Shown: piece by piece, positions 13,473 to 21,727 of the stretch | Numbering within the stretch: position 1 is the first letter of the stretch | Layout: every line of letters starts with the position of its first letter | NCBI GenBank assembly: GCA_963837945.1 | Contig: CAWIQD010000001.1 | Span: forward strand, 186,001 to 250,000 | DNA length: 64,000 nt | Source of the DNA: CAVUBL01 sp963837945 | Lineage (GTDB): Bacteria; Acidobacteriota; Thermoanaerobaculia; Multivoradales; DATKCC01 | Direction of reading: 5' to 3' | Made by a program: the position numbers and the translations under genes | The notes under the pieces: generated by a model | What the model was told of the DNA's origin: nothing | What the model saw: the letters and a program-made list of their open reading frames with translations, nothing else | Databases searched by the model: none

Positions 13473-13835
13473 CCGAAAGGCGACGCCGGCGCCGACCCTC
13501 CACCCGCCGCTTCGGCTGCCACCCACTCGTGGACGCTCCGCTCGAGCAGGTCGAGCGGCAGCTGGCCCTGACCGAGGATCCGGTCGTCGAAGGCGCGGAC
13601 GTCGAACCGCTCACCCAGCTCCTGCTCGGCGTAGCGGCGGAGCTTGCGGATCTCGAGCTCGCCGATCTTGTAGGCGGGGACCGCTCGCCAGGCGCTCGCG
13701 GTCGATCGAGTCGAGGGCCGCGAGCTCCAGGTGCGACAGGCGGTGATCGAGCGCGAAGCCCTCGGCCGAGAGGTCCAGCCGCCGGAGCGCGGTCCTCGCC
13801 GGCTCTCGCGCCGAGACGTCGGCGCGCGGTGCCAT
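13469..13835 (-). pseudogene. DUF885 protein remnant, internally deleted and frameshifted
   Basis: The 3-prime part encodes PAYKIGELEIRKLR, then LGERFDVRAFDDRILG and PLDLLE, which match the conserved C-terminus of DUF885 (M3-like metal-dependent hydrolase-like) proteins of about 550-600 residues. The 5-prime part, in another frame, begins with an ATG at 13835 and encodes FALDHRLSHLELAALDSIDRERLA, resembling a DUF885 N-terminus. The junction is near 13690-13700. About 450 residues, including any metal-binding motif, are missing. The TGA stop overlaps the padR -35 element. The C-terminal match is firm; the N-terminal match is weaker. Confidence 0.6.
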
Positions 13836-13843
13836 GCTAGACT
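13835..13843 (+). promoter_or_regulatory. Extended -10 box upstream of GT-C gene
   Basis: TGCTAGACT contains an extended -10 (TG-N-TAGACT), placing initiation near 13850 and a leader of about 50 nt before the glycosyltransferase ATG. The same nonamer occurs before the CheY operon at 17866. No -35 match was found. Confidence 0.4.
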
Positions 13844-13897
13844 CCGTGCGCACTCCGAGCACCATCCGGTCGCCGGCCGCCGTCGCCGTCTCGTTCC

Positions 13898-15316
13898 ATG
13901 CCGTGCCCCGCCACTTCGCTGTCGGCTCTCGTCTTGTCCGGCAAGCTTCTCACAGCCGGACTCGTCCTGGCGCTCGCGCTCGCGCTGGCCGCCCTCGTCC
14001 TCGCCGCCGAGCGCCTGCCGGGCGGCCGCCGCCCTTGGCTCGACGCCGCGGCCGTCTTCGCTCTCGCCCTCGCGGTGCGCCTCGTCTACCTCCGCTTCCA
14101 TCCGGGCCCGGCGCCGGCGGGCGACTCCTGGGAGTACCTGATGCGCGCCCGCAGGCTGGCCACGGGGCGAGTCGACTTCTGGACCAGCACCCGCTGGCAC
14201 GCCTGGCAGACCTGGATCCGCCCGCCCGGGTACTTCGCCTTCCTGGCCGCCCTGCACGGCGGGCTCTTCCAGGCCGGCATCTCGGGGGTCGTGACCGCCC
14301 AGGCGTGGCTCTCGGCGGTCGCGGCGGGCGCCACGACGCTCCTCGCCCGGCCGCTCTTCGGGCGCGGTGCGGCGCTCGCCGCCGGCGTGCTCTTCGCGCT
14401 GTCGCTCGAGTCGGTGCTCACCGTGCCGCGGATCCTGAGCGAGCCGCTGTACATGGTGTTCCTGGTGCCGGCGCTCGCCGCCCTGGCCTGGCTCTCACGA
14501 CGCCCGCGGCCGGGACTTGCCGCTCTCGCCGGCGCCCTCTTCGGCCTCGCCGCGCTGGTGCGCTCGGCGCCGCTCTTCTACGTGCCGGCGGCCGCGGCGC
14601 TGCTGCTCGTCGTCCATGGCTGGGGCCGCGGCTGGCGGGTGGCGGCCGCCCTGGTCGGCGGCCTCGTCGTGGTGGTCGCTCCGTGGTGCGTCCGCAACTC
14701 GATCCTCTACGGCTACCCGATGGGGATCGACGACATGTCGGTGGTCAACGTGCTCCAGGTGTCGCCGGACGATCGGTGGGTGCGCGCGAGCGACGTCGAC
14801 CTCGATGGACCCCACGGCTGGCGGACCTACTACGACCGGCTGCAACGGGCCAACCGGGGAGGCCGGCTCACGCGCCGAGGCGGACGGATCGTGCTGGACG
14901 GGATCGGCCACCTGCTGAGCCATCCCGGAAGGGCGCTCGGGCGGTTTGGAACCAACCTCCAGGTCTACTTCGCCGGCTTCGGCCCCGGCTGGATCGCCAA
15001 CCTGCTGCCCGCCGGCGCGTCCCCCGGCGAGGGCCTGACCGTCGGCGCCCTCGCCAATGCCGAGCACCTGCTGGTGCTGATTGCGGGCGCCTTGGGCGTC
15101 CTGCTCTACGGCCGCCGGCGCGAGACCTGGCCCCTGCTGCTCTGGTTCCTGTTCAACCTCGCGGTGATCAACCTCCTCTTCCACCCGGAGGAGAAGTACC
15201 GCTTCCCCACCTGGCCGGTCGCCATGGCGTTCGCCGGTGCCGGGCTCGCGTGGATCGCGGGAGCGCTGGCGCGGCGGCCGACGGACGAGGACCCCGCCGC
15301 GGAGGAGCCCTCGTGA
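13898..15316 (+). CDS. GT-C family membrane glycosyltransferase (GT39/ArnT-like)
   Basis: A 472-residue polytopic membrane protein with about ten hydrophobic helices. The first extracytoplasmic loop carries GDSWEYLMRARRLA, with the acidic residues of the GT-C catalytic site, and is followed by WIRPPGYFAFLAALH, a motif shared by PMT/ArnT-type glycosyltransferases. These enzymes transfer a sugar from a polyprenyl-phosphate donor to a lipid or protein outside the inner membrane. Donor and acceptor are unknown. Its TGA overlaps the GTG start of the sulfatase-like gene (GTGA), so the products probably act together. No clear Shine-Dalgarno precedes the ATG, so a later start is possible. Confidence 0.78.
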   Translation: MPCPATSLSALVLSGKLLTAGLVLALALALAALVLAAERLPGGRRPWLDAAAVFALALAVRLVYLRFHPGPAPAGDSWEYLMRARRLATGRVDFWTSTRWHAWQTWIRPPGYFAFLAALHGGLFQAGISGVVTAQAWLSAVAAGATTLLARPLFGRGAALAAGVLFALSLESVLTVPRILSEPLYMVFLVPALAALAWLSRRPRPGLAALAGALFGLAALVRSAPLFYVPAAAALLLVVHGWGRGWRVAAALVGGLVVVVAPWCVRNSILYGYPMGIDDMSVVNVLQVSPDDRWVRASDVDLDGPHGWRTYYDRLQRANRGGRLTRRGGRIVLDGIGHLLSHPGRALGRFGTNLQVYFAGFGPGWIANLLPAGASPGEGLTVGALANAEHLLVLIAGALGVLLYGRRRETWPLLLWFLFNLAVINLLFHPEEKYRFPTWPVAMAFAGAGLAWIAGALARRPTDEDPAAEEPS

Positions 15317-16725
15317 GCTCCCGCGCCGCGGCGGCGGCCGCCCTCGTGCTCGCGCTCCTCGCCACGGCGCTTCTCGCGCTCGCCGCCGGCGGCTGCCGGG
15401 CGCCCGCCCGGCCCGACCTCGTCCTGATCACGCTCGACACCGTGCGGGCCGATCGCCTCGGCGCCTACGGCGCGCCCGGAGATCCCACGCCCAACCTCGA
15501 CGCCCTCGCCCGCGAGGGGGTGGTCTTCGAGCACGCGGCGGCGCCGATGGGGCTCACCCTGCCGTCCCACTTCTCGATCTTGACCTCGCGCTACCCGCGC
15601 CAGCACGGCGTGCTCAACAACGGCACGGTCCTCCCCGACGACGCCGTGACCGTGGCGGAGCGGCTCCGGGAGGCGGGCTACCGCACGGGGGCCTTCGTGG
15701 GGGTCCGCCTGCTGGCGCCGGAGAACGGCACGGCGCAGGGGTTCGAGCGCTTCGGGTTTCCCAGAGACAGCCCCCAACGGCCGGCTCCGCGGGTGGTCGA
15801 GGAGGCTCTCGAGTGGCTCGGGGCCCAGCCGTCCGAGCGCCCGGTCTTCCTCTGGGTCCACCTCTACGACGCGCACATCCCGTACGACCCGCCGAAGGAG
15901 CTGGTCGAGGGGGCCGACCCCCGCCTGCTGGCGCGCTTCCCCTCTCTCCACTGGCCGATCCTCGAGCGCATCGCGCGGCGCCACGACGGCGACGTGCCGG
16001 CCGCGATCCTCGACCACGCCCGCCGGCTCTACGCGGCCGAAGTCTCCTACGCCGACCGCTGGGTGGGCCGCCTGCTGGCCGGCGTGGCGGCGGAGCGCGC
16101 CCGGCCGCGGCTGGTGGCGGCCGCCGCCGACCACGGGGAGTGCTTCGAGAACGGGGTCTTCTTCGAGCACGGCAACTGCCTCTTCCAGGGCGCCCTCCGG
16201 GTGCCGTTGATCGTTCGCTTTCCCGGCGGCGAAGGCGCCGGCAGCCGAGTCGAGCGGCAGGTGAGCCTGATCGACGTCGCGCCGACGCTCCTCGCCGCGG
16301 CCGGCGTGGCGCCGCCGCCGTCGTTCGTCGGCCGTGCGCTCCGGCCCGCCGGTGCCGGTCGTCGCGACCGGTCCGTGCTGATCCAGGCGCCGCTCTACCA
16401 GAGCGGGTCCGCGGACCGGCGCAGCCGGCGGCTGGCGATCATCCGGAGCGTCGCGGGCGTCGCGACCCGCGCCCTGCCGCTCGAAGGGGAGGTCGTCGGC
16501 CTGGTGAGCCCGGACTGGAAGTACCTGCGGAGGCCCGGCGAGACCGTGCTGTTCCGGCTCCCGGACGAGACCCGCGACCTCGGCCCCGAACGCCCGGAGG
16601 TGCGGGACCGGTTCGCCGGCGAGCTCGAGCGGGCCCTGGCCCGCTACCCGCTCGAGGTCGCGGCGCCTTCGATCCTCTCGCCGGAGCTCAAGAAGAGCCT
16701 CGGCGCCCTGGGCTACGTCGAGTAG
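15313..16725 (+). CDS. Sulfatase-like alkaline-phosphatase-superfamily protein
   Basis: A 470-residue exported enzyme with an N-terminal hydrophobic segment ending at GGC, possibly a lipoprotein signal though the lipobox is imperfect. The metal-binding block LITLDTVRADRLGAYG, the nucleophile block LTLPSHFSILTSRYPRQHGV and ADHGE/FFEHGN are present. The usual formylglycine Cys/Ser is replaced by Thr (TLPSH). The Thr form is common in a subgroup whose members may be phosphotransferases or phosphodiesterases rather than sulfatases. Translationally coupled to the GT-C gene, which suggests modification of the same surface glycolipid or polymer. Confidence 0.82.
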   Translation: MSSRAAAAAALVLALLATALLALAAGGCRAPARPDLVLITLDTVRADRLGAYGAPGDPTPNLDALAREGVVFEHAAAPMGLTLPSHFSILTSRYPRQHGVLNNGTVLPDDAVTVAERLREAGYRTGAFVGVRLLAPENGTAQGFERFGFPRDSPQRPAPRVVEEALEWLGAQPSERPVFLWVHLYDAHIPYDPPKELVEGADPRLLARFPSLHWPILERIARRHDGDVPAAILDHARRLYAAEVSYADRWVGRLLAGVAAERARPRLVAAAADHGECFENGVFFEHGNCLFQGALRVPLIVRFPGGEGAGSRVERQVSLIDVAPTLLAAAGVAPPPSFVGRALRPAGAGRRDRSVLIQAPLYQSGSADRRSRRLAIIRSVAGVATRALPLEGEVVGLVSPDWKYLRRPGETVLFRLPDETRDLGPERPEVRDRFAGELERALARYPLEVAAPSILSPELKKSLGALGYVE

Positions 16726-16941
16726 GCGCGGAGCGGCGGGCGGCGGAAGGGGCGGGCGAGATGACGAGGAGCCCCGCCGGACCCGGCGCCAAGCCCGTGG
16801 GAGGCGGCGTCGCTTCCCGCGAGGAGCACCGCCTGGGGGGAGGCGGCGTCTCGCAGAGATCCGGGGGACGGCCGGGCGGCCCGGCGGGGGGCCTCATCGC
16901 CATCCAGGCTAGCCGGCGGGCGGGCCGCCGTCTGTCGGGGC

Positions 16942-16970
16942 GGAGCCGAACCCGCTGTCAGCGGGGCTCC
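16942..16970 (-). terminator. Hairpin at 3-prime end of HEAT gene
   Basis: An outer stem GGAGCC/GGCTCC encloses an inner CCGCT/AGCGG stem with a 3-nt loop. It begins at the stop codon of the minus-strand HEAT-repeat gene. No U tract follows, so it is at best a weak or factor-assisted terminator. The rest of the 244-bp convergent gap shows nothing else recognised. Confidence 0.35.
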
Positions 16971-17815
16971 TACGCGTCCCAGTCGAACTCGGGGTCCAGG
17001 TCCTCGTCGAAGCCGCGGGTGAGCTCGAGCTCCTCGAGGGCCTCCTCGGCGGCTGCGGCGAGCTCGACGTCCCTGGAGCCGGCGAGCTCCTCGAGCAGAT
17101 CGACCGCCTCCTCGGACCCCAGCTCCCCGAGCGCCTCGATCGCCGCCAGGCGCAGCTCGCGGTCGGCGGTTGGATCCTCCGCCACCGCCAGCAGGCGGCC
17201 GGTCATCGCCTCGACGCCGGCGCGGCCCACGGCGAGCAGGGCCTCCCGCGCGATCGGCGGCTCGCCCGCGGCGAGGGCTTCCTCGATCTCCGCTCCGAAC
17301 CCGGGAAGGTGACCCATGGCGAAGACGGCGGTGAGGCGCCAGTCCGCATCGTCCGAGCGCCAGGCGGAGCCGGTCGCGTCGCGCTGCCAGTCGCGCGGCG
17401 CCCGCACCGCCGCCTCGAGGGCGCGCCGGCGGACCAGCTTGGGCTGCGCGGCGTCGAGGTAGATGCGCCGGAGGGCTTCGGTGACCTCGAGGTAGACCGT
17501 CGAGCCGAGCGGCAGGTCCCACCAGTCCTCCTCGTCCGGCGCCGGCGTCGGCAAGCTGCCGTCCTCCGCCTCCTCGTACCAGCACATCTCGAGCGCCGGG
17601 CCCAGGGCGATCAGGGCGTCGCCGCGCTCCTCGTCGGAGCGCTCGGGATCGCGGGCGAAGCGCAGCAGCTCGGGCGCGAGCTCGTCGTCGACCATCGGCG
17701 AGGCCTCGGCGAGCGCGAACGCCCGGACCTCGGGCTCCGGGCTTCGCAGGGCCCGGACCAGCTCGCGGTTCACCTCCTCGAACGCCTCGACCGGCGGCCC
17801 CGAATCGTTCGCCAT
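16970..17815 (-). CDS. HEAT-repeat protein
   Basis: A 281-residue acidic protein built of helical repeats of the HEAT/armadillo type. Repeat units such as LRLAAIEALGELGSEEAVDLL and similar segments near ALAEASPMVDDELAPELL recur every 30-40 residues. It has no signal peptide or catalytic motif and ends in an Asp/Glu-rich tail. HEAT proteins usually act as scaffolds; no partner is obvious, although it is divergent from the CheY-GAF-PATAN operon. The ATG is chosen because a strong Shine-Dalgarno AAAGGGGGGG precedes it; the frame is open 47 codons further upstream. Confidence 0.8.
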   Translation of the reverse strand: MANDSGPPVEAFEEVNRELVRALRSPEPEVRAFALAEASPMVDDELAPELLRFARDPERSDEERGDALIALGPALEMCWYEEAEDGSLPTPAPDEEDWWDLPLGSTVYLEVTEALRRIYLDAAQPKLVRRRALEAAVRAPRDWQRDATGSAWRSDDADWRLTAVFAMGHLPGFGAEIEEALAAGEPPIAREALLAVGRAGVEAMTGRLLAVAEDPTADRELRLAAIEALGELGSEEAVDLLEELAGSRDVELAAAAEEALEELELTRGFDEDLDPEFDWDA

Positions 17816-17865
17816 TCGCCCCCCCTTTCTCGACCTGGACCCCGATGATGACACGAACCTGCGTC

Positions 17866-17874
17866 TGCTAGACT
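17866..17874 (+). promoter_or_regulatory. Extended -10 box for the CheY operon
   Basis: TGCTAGACT is an extended -10 element identical to the one before the GT-C gene. Initiation would fall near 17881, giving a leader of about 105 nt before the CheY GTG. No -35 was identified. Confidence 0.4.
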
Positions 17875-17985
17875 CCTCCGGAAGGCAATGACCTCGTGGC
17901 TGTCTCGCAGCGATGGATCGTCGCACCGAAGCTAGCGGAAAGATTCGTCCCCCCAAGACAATCGTGACGTGGCGGAGAGAGCACC

Positions 17986-18363
17986 GTGGAGCCGAACAAG
18001 ATCCTGGTCGTCGACGACTCCAAGCTGATGCACAAGATCTACGAGGTCATGCTGCGCCAGTACCCGATCGTCTATGCGGTCGACGGGCGCGACGCCCTCG
18101 GCAAGCTCGAGGGTGACGAGGGCATCGACCTGGTGCTCCTCGACATCAACATGCCGAACATGAACGGCATCGAGTTCCTCGAAGCGCTGCGCGCCCGCGA
18201 GTCCTGGGCCGAGCTGCCGGTGATCATCATCAGCACGGAGGGCAGGGAGGAGGACACGGTCCGGGGCCTCGAGGCCGGCGCGACCGCCTACATCAAGAAG
18301 CCGTTTCGCAGCGAAGAGATCCTCGACGTCATCGCCCGAACCCAGGCCCACTCCACCGCGTGA
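17986..18363 (+). CDS. CheY-like single-domain response regulator
   Basis: A 125-residue receiver domain with no output domain. The acidic pair VVDDS lies at the N-terminus, the phospho-acceptor Asp is in LVLLDINMPNMNG, the switch Ser in IIIST and the conserved Lys in YIKKPF. Such proteins work by phosphorylation-dependent protein binding. GTG start with GGAGAGAG Shine-Dalgarno. Its TGA overlaps the GTG start of the GAF gene (GTGA), and a PATAN protein follows. The set resembles chemosensory or type IV pilus control modules. No cognate histidine kinase is in the window. Confidence 0.93.
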   Translation: MEPNKILVVDDSKLMHKIYEVMLRQYPIVYAVDGRDALGKLEGDEGIDLVLLDINMPNMNGIEFLEALRARESWAELPVIIISTEGREEDTVRGLEAGATAYIKKPFRSEEILDVIARTQAHSTA

Positions 18364-19130
18364 GCGACCAGGGACCCAGCGGGGCGAGCGGGGGACGGCT
18401 GAGCCATGCGGCGATGAGCGGCGGCGATCTGCTCGACCAGTTGCGCTCGACCCTCGACCGGGCCGGCGAGCTCGTGCGGATCATCGAGCGGGACCTGGAC
18501 GGCGCCGTGGTCGGCAGCGACCTCGAGCGCGCGAAGGACCTCGAGGCGCGGCTCTCCGCCGCCGAGACCGACGTCAAGGAGCTCGCCGCCCGGCTGGTGG
18601 ACTCGGAGCACCAGGCCGGCCGGCTGATGAACCTCTACGTCGCCACCTACCAGCTGCACGCCACCCTCCACCCGTCGGACGTCCAGCAGACCATCGCGGA
18701 GATCGCGATCAACCTGCTGGGCGCCGAGCAGTTCGTGCTGCTGCTCAAGGAGGAGGATCCGGCGCAGTGCGAGGTCGCCCTCGGCGAGAGCATCGAAGAC
18801 GATCCGCTCTACCAGAACGGCAGCTACCGGGGCGGCGACCCGATGGTCGACGAGGCCCTCTCCGACGGCGTCCTGCGCCTGGGGCCGTACGACGGCTCGC
18901 GCGCCCTCGCCGCGGTGCCGCTGCGGGTCCACGACGCGGTGGTCGGCGCCCTGGTCGTGCTCAAGCTCTTCGACCACAAGCCGATGCTCCGGGGCGAGGA
19001 CCGCGACCTGCTCGACCTGCTCTCCGCCCACGCCGCCTCGGCGCTCTTCGCCGCCCGCCTCTACGCGGCGAAGGACCGCAAGCTGCGGAGCCTCGAGAGC
19101 CTCGTGAAGCTGGCCCGGGGCGAGAAGTGA
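18360..19130 (+). CDS. GAF-domain protein of the CheY-PATAN operon
   Basis: A 256-residue cytoplasmic protein. Residues about 25-85 form a coiled coil (SDLERAKDLEARLSAAE region). Residues about 90-245 form a GAF-like domain beginning YQLHATLHPSDVQQTIAEIA, with ALAAVPLRVHDAVVGALVV as the typical strand-turn-strand. Ligand residues cannot be assigned. The GTG start overlaps the CheY stop, so the products are likely made in fixed ratio and may interact. No enzymatic domain is present. Confidence 0.8.
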   Translation: MSDQGPSGASGGRLSHAAMSGGDLLDQLRSTLDRAGELVRIIERDLDGAVVGSDLERAKDLEARLSAAETDVKELAARLVDSEHQAGRLMNLYVATYQLHATLHPSDVQQTIAEIAINLLGAEQFVLLLKEEDPAQCEVALGESIEDDPLYQNGSYRGGDPMVDEALSDGVLRLGPYDGSRALAAVPLRVHDAVVGALVVLKLFDHKPMLRGEDRDLLDLLSAHAASALFAARLYAAKDRKLRSLESLVKLARGEK

Positions 19131-19166
19131 CCCGGGTCCCGGCCGGAACCTAGACCCCTCCCGATC

Positions 19167-20765
19167 ATGGCCATCTCCGGCAATCTCGAAGACGTCTCGG
19201 TCGCCGACGTGATGCAGTTCATCCACCTCGGCCGCCGCACCGGGGCGCTCATCCTGCGCCGCGAAGGCGAGCAGGCGATGATCGGCTTCCACCGCGGCAA
19301 GCTGGTGAGCGCCGGGAGCCCCCGGACTCCGAGGCTGGGCGAGCTGCTGATCGGCTCCGACCTGCTCGCCCGCGACCAGCTCGACCGCGCGGTCCAGACC
19401 CAGCGCGACGAGCCGGAGCACCGCAGCCTCGGCCAGATCCTCATCGCGCAGGGAGCGATCGGGCCCGAGAGCCTGCGCCAGGTGGTCGGACAGCAGATCG
19501 AGCAGACCATCTCCGAGCTCGTGGGCTGGGACCGCGGGACCTTCGAGTTCGTGGTCGACGACCTGCGGCCGATCGACGACATCGCCCTCTATCCGGGGGA
19601 CGTGGTCCCGGACGCCGACATCAACACCCAGATGGTCCTGCTCGAGGCGGCGCGCATCTTCGACGAGCGCAACCGCGACGCCCCGGGCGGCACCGATGAG
19701 ACCCACCCGGCATTCGGCGCCCACGGCCCGAGGGGGCGGCTGTCGCCGGCCGCCGAGAGCGACGCGGAGCGAGGCGTCGCGGCGTCGGTGGTCGCCGAGG
19801 CCGAAGCGCCGGCCGAGATCGCCTGGATGACGCCGGCGATCCTCGACGAGATCGGGGTCCACCGGCTGCAGATCGTCACCTCGGACGCGGCTCTGATCGA
19901 GGCCCTCGACCACGCCCTGCCGCCCGGCTTCGCCTCGGTCGAGCCGGTCGGCCTGCGGGCCGCGGGCAAGGCCTTCCCGGGGCACGAGTCGCCGATCGTC
20001 CTGCTCGACCTCCGGGCCGGCGAGGTGGGCATCGACGAGCTCGCGAGGCTGCGCCGGACCCGGCCCGGCACGCCCCTGGTCGCGCTGGTGGATCCGGACG
20101 CTTCGATCGGAAAGATCTACGAGTCCGGGGCGCTCGCCACCCTGCCCCCGGAGGTCGATGCGGTCATCTCGTGCGTCGAGAACCTGGCGCGCAACCGGCG
20201 CCGGAGCGCGCTCCACCCGAGTCTCGGCGGCCAGCCGGAAGCGGTCGAGAGCCCGGGCGTCGAGCGGCTGCGCCGGGTCTTCGGCGACCTGCGCTCGGGG
20301 CTGATCTCGGCCACCGTCGCCCTCAACCTGATGCACATCATCTCCGAGTCGGTGGAGCGGGCGATCCTCTTCCTGGTCAAGCGCGACGGCCTCTCGGCGC
20401 TCGGCGCGTTCGGCATGGCGGCCGACGGCAGGCCGCTCGCGGACCGGGCGCGTGGGATGACGCTGCCGCTGCGCGACGAGAACGCGCTGACCCGGAGCTA
20501 CCAGGGCGGCGAGGTGGTGAGCTCGGCCTTCGCCGAGGCGGGGCTGCCGCCGAAGCTGGCGTCGGCCCTCGGCCCGCCCGCCAACGGCCGGATCGTCGTC
20601 TTCCCGGTGCTCGGCGCCCAGCGGGTGATCTCGGTGATCTACACCGACAACGGCGAGAACGAAAGCCCGATCGAGGACATCGACATCCTGGAGCTGGCCA
20701 CCGCCCAGGTGGGGATGGCCTTCGAGAACGAGCTGTTGCGCCGCCAGATCAGTCAGCAGGGTTGA
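19167..20765 (+). CDS. PATAN/DUF4388 protein with receiver-like and GAF-like domains
   Basis: A 532-residue protein. Residues 1-145 are a DUF4388 (PATAN) domain: ISGNLEDVSVADVMQFIHLGRRTGALIL and YHRGKL-type segment FHRGKLVSAG are typical. Residues about 230-345 look like a degenerate receiver (LLDLRAGEVGIDELARLR), without a complete phosphorylation site. The C-terminal 170 residues resemble a GAF domain ending in a helix. PATAN proteins bind CheY-like regulators in motility systems of cyanobacteria and myxobacteria. Located 36 bp after the GAF gene, it is the likely partner of the CheY protein. Confidence 0.82.
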   Translation: MAISGNLEDVSVADVMQFIHLGRRTGALILRREGEQAMIGFHRGKLVSAGSPRTPRLGELLIGSDLLARDQLDRAVQTQRDEPEHRSLGQILIAQGAIGPESLRQVVGQQIEQTISELVGWDRGTFEFVVDDLRPIDDIALYPGDVVPDADINTQMVLLEAARIFDERNRDAPGGTDETHPAFGAHGPRGRLSPAAESDAERGVAASVVAEAEAPAEIAWMTPAILDEIGVHRLQIVTSDAALIEALDHALPPGFASVEPVGLRAAGKAFPGHESPIVLLDLRAGEVGIDELARLRRTRPGTPLVALVDPDASIGKIYESGALATLPPEVDAVISCVENLARNRRRSALHPSLGGQPEAVESPGVERLRRVFGDLRSGLISATVALNLMHIISESVERAILFLVKRDGLSALGAFGMAADGRPLADRARGMTLPLRDENALTRSYQGGEVVSSAFAEAGLPPKLASALGPPANGRIVVFPVLGAQRVISVIYTDNGENESPIEDIDILELATAQVGMAFENELLRRQISQQG

Positions 20766-20845
20766 CCGGATCCCCCCCGCGTCCCCTCGATCCCCTTCCC
20801 TCCCCCCGGGGGGAGGGGACGCCACCGCCCGCCTCGTGTCGAGGT
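20764..20845. repeat. Dispersed intergenic repeat, copy A
   Basis: The first 39 bases match copy B (from 47693) at 35 positions. A second shared block, GCCACCGCCCG followed by GTCGAGGT, closes the element. Copy A has an extra palindromic insert, CCCCCCGGGGGG and flanks, absent from B. It overlaps the TGA of the PATAN gene and fills the gap to the convergent DUF4412-like gene. Confidence 0.6.
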
Positions 20846-20856
20846 TGGATCTGGGG

Positions 20857-21627
20857 TCAGTGGCCCGGGGGGCCGCCGGGTGCGCCGCCACCCATGGGGT
20901 TGAAGGGCTTCTCGGTGTAGCCCTCGGGGACCTCGTAGGTGCCGGGGGGCGGGGTGGCGTCGGGCTCGGCCGAGATCAGCTCCTCCCGGCTCGAGGTCGA
21001 CCCTCCCATCGCCTGGAGCTGGGTCTCGATCAGGACCGGCACTCCCTCGAGCTTGAGCAGCTCGTTCACCGCCGAGGCTCCGCCCGGCTGCAGCGAGGCG
21101 ATCGCCCGGGTGAGCTTCTTGAAGGCCGCCTCGTCGACCTCGATCTGGTCGGTCATCCAGACGGTCGAGTCCACCTTCATCCCCACCTGGTTCGACAGGT
21201 GGACGTCGTAGCGGCGGGTCTTCCAGCCGTTGATCTCCTTGTGCTCGTCGGAGGGCTCGACCGAGGCGGCCATCTTCATCATCTCGAGCACCTGGCTCAT
21301 CTGCTGGCGCTGTGCATCCGGCACCAGCGAGGTGAGGTCGACGGGCAGGTCGAGCACCGAGTAGCTCTTCTTCGTGTGGTCGACGAGGTAGAGCTTGTCC
21401 TGGTCGAAGCGGACCAGGATCTCGGTCTCGCCGTCGTCCCGGCGAGCGCCCTTGTCGCCGATCCAGAAGGAGGTCTGGGAGTCCCGCGCGGGCTGGGTGT
21501 GGCCCATCGCGGTCATCTCGCCGGTGTGGTTCTTCATCTCCAGCCGGGTGTCGGCGCGGGCGGCGAGACCCCCGAGCTGGGACAGGCCGAGGAACAGGGC
21601 GAGGACGATGGCGGTCGATCTGGGCAT
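20857..21627 (-). CDS. Secreted DUF4412-like protein
   Basis: A 256-residue protein with a Sec signal peptide (MPRSTAIVLALFLGLSQL, cut after ARA). The mature part has TRLEMKNHTGEM, FDQDKLYLVDHTKKSYSVLD and WKTRRYDVHL, a pattern I associate with DUF4412-type periplasmic proteins that report a substrate-bound metal or dye-like ligand; the assignment is tentative. The C-terminus is Gly/Pro-rich. The start is set by Shine-Dalgarno AGGAGAG and the signal peptide. It is divergent from a small coiled-coil gene. Confidence 0.65.
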   Translation of the reverse strand: MPRSTAIVLALFLGLSQLGGLAARADTRLEMKNHTGEMTAMGHTQPARDSQTSFWIGDKGARRDDGETEILVRFDQDKLYLVDHTKKSYSVLDLPVDLTSLVPDAQRQQMSQVLEMMKMAASVEPSDEHKEINGWKTRRYDVHLSNQVGMKVDSTVWMTDQIEVDEAAFKKLTRAIASLQPGGASAVNELLKLEGVPVLIETQLQAMGGSTSSREELISAEPDATPPPGTYEVPEGYTEKPFNPMGGGAPGGPPGH

Positions 21628-21727
21628 GAACGCTCTCCTGGAGGGGACGCCGCGGTGAGGGCGCGACGACCCGGGAATCATACCCGACCCCTCCCCGCCG
21701 ACTCTCCAGCGGGCTCCCAGCGGCTCG

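Noticed and set aside
13834..15312. Upstream extension of the sulfatase-like frame
   Set aside because: It is an out-of-frame reading of the GT-C gene; the GTG at 15313 followed by a signal peptide is the true start.
16726..16969. Possible small gene in the convergent gap after the sulfatase-like gene
   Set aside because: No frame with a start, ribosome site and coding-like composition; only a weak hairpin is visible.
18288..20891. Minus-strand frame of 867 codons opposite the CheY-GAF-PATAN operon
   Set aside because: No domain features and continuous antisense to three recognisable genes.
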